30,856 nucleotides of DNA from a virus, in the IMG/VR virus record IMGVR_UViG_3300020477_000088, positions 1 through 30,856 of that record. One strand, 5' to 3'. Every line of letters starts with the position of its first letter. Positions within the stretch are counted from its first letter, which is position 1. A program made the translations under genes and the position numbers. Below the pieces are notes generated by a model. The model was given only the letters and a program-made list of their open reading frames with translations, ran no database searches and was not told the DNA's origin. Below, piece by piece: positions 22,689 to 28,933 of the stretch.

Positions 22689-23341
22689 AATCGGCACGTT
22701 CAGTTAACGACTTACAGGATTCAGTAGAAGACATGTCCATTATGATAGCCAGTAGAATGAAACAGGCGTTAGAGGATGACATAGATGATGCGTACAGGCA
22801 TGGAGTTAGGTCTGCGTTTACAGAACCAGGGCTTACAAAGGCAGAACCAACCTTCGATGCAGATGATGCCGACTTTCTAAGAACTATGAAAGCAGGTGGA
22901 ATACTTGCTAAGAACTATCAGACGTTTGCATCAGAATTGACTGATGGTTTAAGGGCCGCTATTGTTGCTGGAGTTGCTTCGGGTAGTGGGGTGCCAGTGA
23001 TAGTAGATAGCATGCGTCAAGTGGCTAATGCATCGACTTTTAAGCTGGTTAGGATAGCGAGGACTGAAATCAATGCAATTTACAATGAGGGTAGACTTCG
23101 AGGTTATGCAAAAGGCGAGGCGCTTTCAGGTAGACAGTACAAGTACAGATTGATAGTAGGAAACGACATGAGGACTTGCGATGCACACAAGGAGTTGGCA
23201 CGCAGCATTCCTTCGGATGGGTTGTATATGAATGATTTAGTAGAGTTACAGAAGAAGATAGCAGCAAGGTATAATCTAAGATTACTTGGAACATCGTTGT
23301 TGCATCCGAATCAGAGAACGGTATTAGCGAGGGTAGTATGA
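22631..23341 (+). CDS. MuF-like head morphogenesis protein
   Basis: 236 aa. KLVRIARTEINAIYNEGRLR, then NDMRTCDAHKELARSIP and the closing LLHPNQRTVLARVV, are the signature of the MuF C-terminal domain, found in minor head proteins encoded next to portals. The start lies inside the portal gene; an internal start would also leave the domain intact. It probably joins the prohead at the portal vertex. The ATGA overlap links it to the next gene. Confidence 0.75.
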   Translation: MEAAATELRRVIAREFRELKSARSVNDLQDSVEDMSIMIASRMKQALEDDIDDAYRHGVRSAFTEPGLTKAEPTFDADDADFLRTMKAGGILAKNYQTFASELTDGLRAAIVAGVASGSGVPVIVDSMRQVANASTFKLVRIARTEINAIYNEGRLRGYAKGEALSGRQYKYRLIVGNDMRTCDAHKELARSIPSDGLYMNDLVELQKKIAARYNLRLLGTSLLHPNQRTVLARVV

Positions 23342-23574
23342 AACAGTGTAAGAAATGTTCAGCAGGAGCGATGAGGGTTCACATTTTGAGTAGTGGGCTT
23401 TGTCAGGAATGTCAGTCAGATTATGATTGGAAGAATGGTGATAGGGAACACCGCAGACAGATGGCAGTTAAGTCACGGGTAGATTATTACAGAAAGGCAG
23501 AGAAGTTTATAGAAAAGAAGTGGAAGAAGAAGTACGGTGATGATGATATAGACACAGTGTTGGGTTACAAGTGA
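23338..23574 (+). CDS. Zinc-ribbon protein in the head module
   Basis: 78 aa with C4/C7 (CKKC) and C22/C25 (CQEC), then a very basic helix (YYRKAEKFIEKKWKKKYG). Zinc ribbon plus basic helix suggests nucleic-acid binding. ATGA overlaps on both sides place it firmly in the head operon. Function unknown. Confidence 0.65.
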   Translation: MKQCKKCSAGAMRVHILSSGLCQECQSDYDWKNGDREHRRQMAVKSRVDYYRKAEKFIEKKWKKKYGDDDIDTVLGYK

Positions 23575-24128
23575 TAAAGGTACGAATAGAAAACAATGCC
23601 GAAGTCCGCAAGTTCTTTGAGGAGTTGGGGGTTGATTTTGATAAAGCAGTAAACATTGCTATGAATGATACCTCAGATAAGATGGCTACGGATGCGAATC
23701 AGAATCTATCAAATAGCATTGGAGTTAATTCAGATTTGTTTGGTAGTGTGGTTTCAGATAACAATAAACCATTTAAAAAATACATTGGGACTAAGATAGA
23801 GTATGCGCCTTACGTTGAGTTTGGTACGGGTCCACAGCGCATTAACAAGAAAGGAAAGGAAGTGGGCGGCAAACAATACTGGCCGCCTCCATTAGCAAGT
23901 AAACGTGCAACTCAATATTCAAAGAACGCAGGTGAGATGGAGAAGTGGAGAAAGATGAAGGGCGGAAAGTTCAAGACACATGATGATTTACGTTATGCGA
24001 TATGGAAACATGGAACACGGCCTCAAAGTTTCATGCGAAGTTCTTTACAGAAGAACAAGCGCAAGTTCCCTGAATATCTTGGAAGGGCGTTAGCCGAGAT
24101 GCTTGGCGTATCTTTCCAAAAGCGTTAG
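23571..24128 (+). CDS. HK97 gp10-like neck/tail component
   Basis: 185 aa. The pattern YIGTKIEYAPYVEFGTGP (about residues 72-90) and the C-terminal PQSFMRSSLQKNKRKFPEYL are hallmarks of the HK97 gp10 family, which sits at the head-tail interface. An insertion (about 90-140) contains basic residues. It ends the rightward stretch before the inserted leftward pair; its TAG overlaps the convergent gene's TAA by four bases (TTAG). Confidence 0.75.
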   Translation: MIKVRIENNAEVRKFFEELGVDFDKAVNIAMNDTSDKMATDANQNLSNSIGVNSDLFGSVVSDNNKPFKKYIGTKIEYAPYVEFGTGPQRINKKGKEVGGKQYWPPPLASKRATQYSKNAGEMEKWRKMKGGKFKTHDDLRYAIWKHGTRPQSFMRSSLQKNKRKFPEYLGRALAEMLGVSFQKR

Positions 24129-24628
24129 CGTTTTATTCTTTCTACTTCAAACAGCTCTTGCATCTTTGCACGTTTCTTCCATGGTATTTTTGTAATAGGA
24201 GTTCCTTTTTCTGGTGTAGTAGTGTCCCATACTTTGTTTCCTTTTACTACCATGTAATGATTACCTGCAACAACAAGATACCATGTCTTACCACGTTTAC
24301 CGTGTGTTGCTCTAACCCATTGCCTAAAGGTTTGATTGTCTCCGTAATTGTCTGAGTCTTTCATAACGTAACCATATCTGTGTAAAGCTCCACGCATCTG
24401 TCCATTGTGCATTCCTTTGATTGTATGTACTTTCTTATGAGGGATGTATCTTCGTCCACCATTCCAAGTAAAGACGTATCTTCCTTTGCCATGTCGATTC
24501 TTTCTCTTTAGTAAGTCTTGTTCGATGATGTCGTATCTCTTTCCAGTAAGTACTGTCAATGCAGTAGGTCCGCACCAAGACTGTCCATTAGGATTCTTGT
24601 GTCTCTGACCTTTCTTATTTCTAATCAT
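24125..24628 (-). CDS. Papain-like (C39-type) cysteine peptidase candidate
   Basis: 167 aa from ATG 24628, chosen because it overlaps the upstream stop (ATGA) and has AAGGAG at good spacing. GQSWCGPTALTVLTGK gives Q16 and nucleophile C19; GNHYMVVKGNKVWDTT gives H124 and D135, the Gln-Cys-His-Asp set of papain-like enzymes in the C39/BtrH-like style. The rest is basic. No signal peptide. Together with the upstream gene it forms a leftward pair with its own promoter inside the rightward capsid operon. It could process a virion or host protein, or be a transglutaminase- or deamidase-like enzyme. Confidence 0.6.
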   Translation of the reverse strand: MIRNKKGQRHKNPNGQSWCGPTALTVLTGKRYDIIEQDLLKRKNRHGKGRYVFTWNGGRRYIPHKKVHTIKGMHNGQMRGALHRYGYVMKDSDNYGDNQTFRQWVRATHGKRGKTWYLVVAGNHYMVVKGNKVWDTTTPEKGTPITKIPWKKRAKMQELFEVERIKR

Positions 24629-24933
24629 TTCAACCACTCCTTGAACTTTATCCAAGTATTCTTTCCTTTTAGAACTCTAAATATCTTAGTAGTTCTCCTG
24701 CATGGCCCAGTCCATCGGTGTACTCTTAAACCATCCTTATCCCATTTGGGACTTCCATCTCGATTATATGCTGGTACACTGGTTGCTATCCTTGCATATC
24801 TTAGCTGGCCTTTGTTTGGCCCCCTTGCGTATAGTACTACTTCTTTCACTTTACCGAACTGCCAACGGTAGTTTGGCTTGTGGTATTGAACGAATTTTCC
24901 TACCAATTCTGTGTGTGTATGACTCTTTGTCAT
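24625..24933 (-). CDS. Basic hypothetical protein, first gene of the moron
   Basis: 102 aa. MTKSHTHTELVGKFVQYHKP, then a beta-rich domain (YRWQFGKVKEVVLYARGP; GLRVHRWTGPCRRTTKIFRV) that looks like a small SH3-type barrel, ending KFKEWLK. ATG lies exactly where the TATA box at 24955-24962 predicts transcript start, so the message is leaderless. The first codons include a CA repeat like other early leaderless genes. Possible DNA or RNA binding. Confidence 0.65.
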   Translation of the reverse strand: MTKSHTHTELVGKFVQYHKPNYRWQFGKVKEVVLYARGPNKGQLRYARIATSVPAYNRDGSPKWDKDGLRVHRWTGPCRRTTKIFRVLKGKNTWIKFKEWLK

Positions 24934-24954
24934 AGGTACCTATTATCAAGGGTT

Positions 24955-24962
24955 GATATAAA
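24955..24962 (-). promoter_or_regulatory. TATA box of the leftward moron
   Basis: TAGGTTTATATC on the minus strand, centre 26 nt from the ATG at 24933. It belongs to the same GGTTTATAT class as the early promoters at 11021, 14653 and 14877, not to the late type found 40 bp away. Confidence 0.65.
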
Positions 24963-24978
24963 CCTATGGGTGGGTAAT

Positions 24979-25006
24979 TATACGGAGTTTTGGTTTTCTT
25001 TATATA
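24979..25006 (+). promoter_or_regulatory. Conserved late-type promoter, copy 1
   Basis: TATACGGAGT, five bases, then GTTTTCTTTATATA-like sequence ending in the TATA box (24999-25006). Matches copy 2 at 26441-26468 at 25 of 28 positions. Its TATA centre is 26 nt from the GTG at 25028. Confidence 0.7.
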
Positions 25007-25027
25007 TGACTTCTTATAATTTGGGTC

Positions 25028-26440
25028 GTGGCAGACGAAAGTAACACTGGTTGGAAAGTCTACCGACCAGAGTGGTATAATGACAGAGTAATGGAGACAT
25101 ATATCTCCGCCCCCGTTGTCGATAAACAGGGCGATATGGTTCCCACAGATACTATCAAAGAGGCCATGGATTTTTACATGCGCTACGGCGTATATTCATA
25201 CAGACATGAGGAGATGCCAATCGGACTTCCGTTGGCTTACAAAATCAAAGAAGGTAAAGTTAAGATTAGGATAGGTATTCACAATAAGATAGCCATGCAC
25301 GATAAGGTATGGAAAGAGATTAAAGACTATGGACCTTCGGGTGCAAGTAGTATTCGAGGCGAGGCCACAGACCAGGAGAAGGTATGTTATTCTGAGAACG
25401 ACTGCCACAATCGTATCAACGAGCTTTCTCTCTGGTCTGTCTCTTGGGTTGGTGATAATCCAGCCAACCCAGAGGCAAAGGTCACAGATGTTGCTATGGC
25501 AAAGTCCAAGAGTGTTCAGGTAACTTTGGATGAGATAGAGGGGATGGTAGAAAAGATAATAGAGCGAAAAGGAGACCAGTATTGTTTATACGCTAAGAAG
25601 AACCGAAAGCTCTTGGGCTGCCATGATACTAAGGAAGGAGCTATACGTCAGGAAAGGGCCATACAAGCAAGGAGATTCGGTAAATCAGATGCGTTGGATG
25701 CCATACTTACGAAGATAGAAAAATACAAGATTCCAAAGGGAGTCAAAGAGGAAGCAAAGTACGGCAGGGAGCTTAGAAAGGAGTTTGGATATGGTGGCGG
25801 TAAAGTTACAAAAGCGATAAACCGTCATTTAATAGATAAGGATTATGTAAGTTACAAGATGGCAATGTCTATTCACAAGTATTACAGGAGGCATGAGAAG
25901 GTAGACCCACAGGGTAAGAATTTCAATAATAAGAAAAGACCGAGTAAGGGTTTCATAATGTGGAAGATGATGGGTGGCGATGCAGGTCACAGTTGGAGTA
26001 AGAGTTTGGAAGGTAAGGTAAAGTCGTTAGATAAGGCAGAATGTCCATGTACTATAAAGACAGAACGCTTACAGAAGTCAAACGAATATTTAGATAACAT
26101 AATGCGCATGATAAAGTTTGGGACATTTATTCAGAAGAAACCAGAGGACGACAAAAAAAAACCTGAAAGAGAGAGAGGCAGCAGGATGCCTGGGACGTGG
26201 TTTGATAATTGTAGAATAAATACACGTAAGTTAACAAGTTTGGTAACTGATTGGACGGGTCGTAGAAAGCCGATTAGAGATGAGAGGGCTTTTTGTTCGG
26301 AGTTATGGTCAAACCCAGGAAAGTTTAGGCAGAGGTATCATAAACCAGATGGTTCGACAGGGACGACCAGTGGCATGAAATTTAGGGCGGCGATGGGTCG
26401 TGCAGACTTTAAACCTCCCAAACCAAAGCCTAAAGGTTAA
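25028..26440 (+). CDS. Prohead protease fused to two further domains
   Basis: 470 aa, leaderless GTG start placed by the promoter. Residues 1-155 are an HK97-type (U35/S78) serine prohead protease: YRHEEMP with H60, GPSGASSIRGEA with the candidate Ser at 105-108, and LWSVSWVGDNPANPEA. Residues 185-216 (QYCLYAKKNRKLLGCHDTK) are a small module common in viral proteases and head proteins. Residues ~242-326 (YGRELRKEFGYGGGKVTKAI; KGFIMWKMMGGDAGHSWS) are a helical domain I have seen fused to viral head proteases. A basic tail follows (about 386-470). It should cleave scaffold and capsid N-termini; the extra domains may bind DNA. Confidence 0.8.
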   Translation: MADESNTGWKVYRPEWYNDRVMETYISAPVVDKQGDMVPTDTIKEAMDFYMRYGVYSYRHEEMPIGLPLAYKIKEGKVKIRIGIHNKIAMHDKVWKEIKDYGPSGASSIRGEATDQEKVCYSENDCHNRINELSLWSVSWVGDNPANPEAKVTDVAMAKSKSVQVTLDEIEGMVEKIIERKGDQYCLYAKKNRKLLGCHDTKEGAIRQERAIQARRFGKSDALDAILTKIEKYKIPKGVKEEAKYGRELRKEFGYGGGKVTKAINRHLIDKDYVSYKMAMSIHKYYRRHEKVDPQGKNFNNKKRPSKGFIMWKMMGGDAGHSWSKSLEGKVKSLDKAECPCTIKTERLQKSNEYLDNIMRMIKFGTFIQKKPEDDKKKPERERGSRMPGTWFDNCRINTRKLTSLVTDWTGRRKPIRDERAFCSELWSNPGKFRQRYHKPDGSTGTTSGMKFRAAMGRADFKPPKPKPKG

Positions 26441-26468
26441 TATACGGAGTCTAAGTTTTCTTTATATA
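26441..26468 (+). promoter_or_regulatory. Conserved late-type promoter, copy 2
   Basis: TATACGGAGT directly after the protease stop codon, then GTTTTCTTTATATA; TATA box 26461-26468. The predicted start lies 3-4 nt before the ATG at 26494. It allows extra transcription of scaffold and capsid genes. Confidence 0.75.
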
Positions 26469-26493
26469 CTAAACTCATTGGGTAGGTTTTCAT

Positions 26494-26994
26494 ATGAGCG
26501 AATGTACTTGTGGAGCCAAGCACACTGCTGACGAAGAAATCGTAGAGGCAGAGAAAAGCGAAGCTCTCGACGAACCGATAGCAGAACTTGATAAGCACGA
26601 AGAGCTTTACAAGGATATGGAAGCTACACTCGGAAAACTCCAAGAGGTCATGTCTTACTTAGAAGAGATGGCTGGCGAAGAAAAGGCCGAAGACGACGAG
26701 GAAGAAGAGGAAGCTGACGAAGAAGAAGAGGAAATGGAAGAGAAGGCTGAAGAAGACCTCGAAGAAGAAGAAGAGGAAGAGGAAGCAGAGGACGAAGAGA
26801 AATCTGTTGCCGAGAAAGCTGACGACATCCACAAATCACTTACAACACTAAAGAAATATGGAATAAACATATATTCTGGTAGAAAGGCAACGCCTTCACC
26901 AAAAACTGACAGTCCTAAAGTAACTAAAATAGATTTCAACAATGTGGAGAAATCCTTTGAAGAACTTGAAGCACTTTACGACGGAGGAATGTAA
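26494..26994 (+). CDS. Acidic scaffold-like protein
   Basis: 166 aa. N-terminal MSECTCGAKH, a charged coiled coil (about 20-65), then a Glu/Asp block (about 65-105) of extreme acidity, then a separate C-terminal segment (SPKVTKIDFNNVEKSFEELE). Scaffold proteins are helical and acidic and are encoded between protease and major capsid genes, as here. It is transcribed from its own late-type promoter. Whether it is a free scaffold or an internal head protein cannot be decided. Confidence 0.6.
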   Translation: MSECTCGAKHTADEEIVEAEKSEALDEPIAELDKHEELYKDMEATLGKLQEVMSYLEEMAGEEKAEDDEEEEEADEEEEEMEEKAEEDLEEEEEEEEAEDEEKSVAEKADDIHKSLTTLKKYGINIYSGRKATPSPKTDSPKVTKIDFNNVEKSFEELEALYDGGM

Positions 26995-26996
26995 AC

Positions 26997-28139
26997 ATGG
27001 GAATGACAATGGAAGAATATGTAAACGCCTATTACGGCGGAGAACTCGGTATCTCTAAGAGATACGGAATTAGCAAAGCCGACGACTTGACTTATACAAG
27101 TGACCCATCAGCAGCGTTCAATACAACGTTTGGTGCTAAAGTGTATAATCAATTAAATACCAAATCTGAGGTATTCAAGCTCTTGAAGAAAGAGCCATGG
27201 ACACAATCTGGATGGAGAGTCTTGACTGGACGACACGCACAAACTGCTGGTGTTGCAGAAAATGACTCTGAAGCTGGTGGAGCATTACCAGACACAGACA
27301 AGCCCGACCTTGTAAATGTCACAGCAACTTTGAAACAAGTAGTAAGTACTTGGGAAATTTCAACCAAAGCAGCGATGCTTTCTGAAGCTGATGACGGTCT
27401 TGGAAACTTGGCTGCATTTATGAGAAAAGAAAACTCAGAAGCACACATGTACTCTATTGATGACATGTTGCTAACAACTGTGGACACTCCAGCATCTAAT
27501 AACTTTGAGTCTTTAGACAGACTTGGAACTGACGCAGCAGCAAGACCTTACATTGCAAACTTAGCAACTGACTTAGATATGTTTGACATTACAAGAGATG
27601 GAACTGCTGCAAACGCATGGGCAGAAGGAAACTGTGTCTTGGCAACAGCAGGAAGTGCAGGTCACGCAGCTTTGACTTTATCAGACTTGGATGACCTAAT
27701 TCAAGAGGCATTGGAGAATGGTGTAAACTACAGTAGTTTGATTTTCTTAACTGGATATGATACTTATCAGAATCTAAAGGCACTCATGCAGAATGACGGA
27801 GCTGCCTCAGCTTGGAGTTACAGTTTAGCACAAGGTGGAGCAGGTAGCATGAACGGAGTAGCTGGAGAAGGCGGACTTGCTTTCGATTCACGTGTAGGTT
27901 CATACGATGGAATACCAATATTCCTATCACAGCACGTAGAGAAGGACACCACATCCAGAATGCACTTGTTAGATATGGAAAACATAGCATTCAGAGTCGC
28001 AGCTCCAACAACTTATGTAGACAGCACAAACGTAGCAGTCACACAAAAGATGTCACACGAGTTTGCACTAATAACTGCTGGTGAATTAATCTGTTACAAA
28101 TTTAAGACACAAGGAAGCATTAGAAACCTGAACGCTTGA
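26997..28139 (+). CDS. Major capsid protein, HK97 fold
   Basis: 380 aa. After an N-terminal arm of about 65 residues, TKSEVFKLLKKEPWTQSGWR and the following beta segments match HK97-type capsid proteins. The P-domain helix region (ATLKQVVSTWEISTKAAMLS) and the C-terminal IFLSQHVEKDTTSRMHLLDM pattern agree. The protease upstream may trim the N-terminal arm (around residues 20-60), but no cleavage site is certain. It starts 3 nt after the scaffold stop, with GGAGGAATGTAAAC upstream. The most abundant virion protein if the reading is right. Confidence 0.8.
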   Translation: MGMTMEEYVNAYYGGELGISKRYGISKADDLTYTSDPSAAFNTTFGAKVYNQLNTKSEVFKLLKKEPWTQSGWRVLTGRHAQTAGVAENDSEAGGALPDTDKPDLVNVTATLKQVVSTWEISTKAAMLSEADDGLGNLAAFMRKENSEAHMYSIDDMLLTTVDTPASNNFESLDRLGTDAAARPYIANLATDLDMFDITRDGTAANAWAEGNCVLATAGSAGHAALTLSDLDDLIQEALENGVNYSSLIFLTGYDTYQNLKALMQNDGAASAWSYSLAQGGAGSMNGVAGEGGLAFDSRVGSYDGIPIFLSQHVEKDTTSRMHLLDMENIAFRVAAPTTYVDSTNVAVTQKMSHEFALITAGELICYKFKTQGSIRNLNA

Positions 28140-28161
28140 TGTTGGTAGGAGGACTTAAAAA

Positions 28162-28479
28162 ATGGTCAAAATTACTAACATTACAGGGAGGCCTCTTAGC
28201 AGGAGGCTTCCTAATGGGGCTATACTTAACTGGTCGCCTGGAGAAAGTAAAGATGTCGAAAGCAAGAGGTTACTTGAACAAGTATCTCGACAAGAATGCT
28301 TTGTTGTCGGCGAAGAAGTCGGCAAAAAAGACGTTGGTGGGGGGCTTAAGACTGGGGTCAGAAGGCCTAAAGCTAACCGCAAACCTTCTCGAACCAAGCC
28401 CAAAAAAGATAAAGTAAAATCTAAAGCAAAGTCTAAAAAGCCCAAGGGTCTTAGAAAGCCCAAGAAGAGGGCTGACTAA
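28162..28479 (+). CDS. Small head protein with basic tail
   Basis: 105 aa. ATG has GGAGG upstream. The first ~50 residues (MVKITNITGRPLSRRLPNGA; WSPGESKDVESKRLLEQ) look like a small beta domain found after capsid genes in tailed viruses. Residues ~60-105 are almost only Lys, Arg, Pro and Ser (SRTKPKKDKVKSKAKSKKPK), suited to binding packaged DNA or the capsid's acidic surface. The stop overlaps the next ATG. Capsid-associated role inferred. Confidence 0.6.
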   Translation: MVKITNITGRPLSRRLPNGAILNWSPGESKDVESKRLLEQVSRQECFVVGEEVGKKDVGGGLKTGVRRPKANRKPSRTKPKKDKVKSKAKSKKPKGLRKPKKRAD

Positions 28480-28880
28480 TGGCAAATACTTTAACACAGA
28501 AGAAGATAAGCACAGGACTAAGAACATTACTTGTAGAAAACGGTAGTGACGACAACATCACAACAGCACAAAGTACCATAATTGATGCAGTTGATGCAGA
28601 AGGTTATGATAGAGCAACTATCCAGATTAGAAATACTGAAGGAGCAACAATAACTGCTCAAGTCTGGGGAACATTGTTTGATGGGGCGGAGGCTTTACCA
28701 GCAGCTAACTCTAAGTGGGTTCAGATTGGTGACGACATTGAGGTCGCAAATAATACTGGTGCAATAAAAGCCATATCGACTACTGGTTTGAGAATGATTG
28801 CAGTTACAATCGCAAGAGCATCAAGCAACAGTGATTTTGATGCAGGTAATTGTAAAGTGTTCTTACAGGGGACCATTTAG
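28479..28880 (+). CDS. Probable capsid decoration protein
   Basis: 133 aa, beta-rich: TLTQKKISTGLRTLLVENGS, then YDRATIQIRNTEGATITAQV and GLRMIAVTIARASSN. One compact beta-sandwich of the kind found in head decoration or fibre proteins. TAATGG overlap with the previous gene. No catalytic residues. Assignment by position after the capsid gene and by fold impression only. Confidence 0.45.
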   Translation: MANTLTQKKISTGLRTLLVENGSDDNITTAQSTIIDAVDAEGYDRATIQIRNTEGATITAQVWGTLFDGAEALPAANSKWVQIGDDIEVANNTGAIKAISTTGLRMIAVTIARASSNSDFDAGNCKVFLQGTI

Positions 28881-28933
28881 TGAATGGCTTCTCCTATATA
28901 CTCTGAAATTGTCTTAGTAAGTGAGGTTGTCCC

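Noticed and set aside
26655-26942. Minus-strand Ser-rich frame
   Set aside because: Arises from GAA/GAG-rich coding sequence of the acidic scaffold read backwards.
28136-28417. 93-aa frame overlapping the post-capsid gene
   Set aside because: The frame at 28162 has GGAGG, TAATG coupling to the next gene and a recognisable N-terminal domain; this one has none of these.
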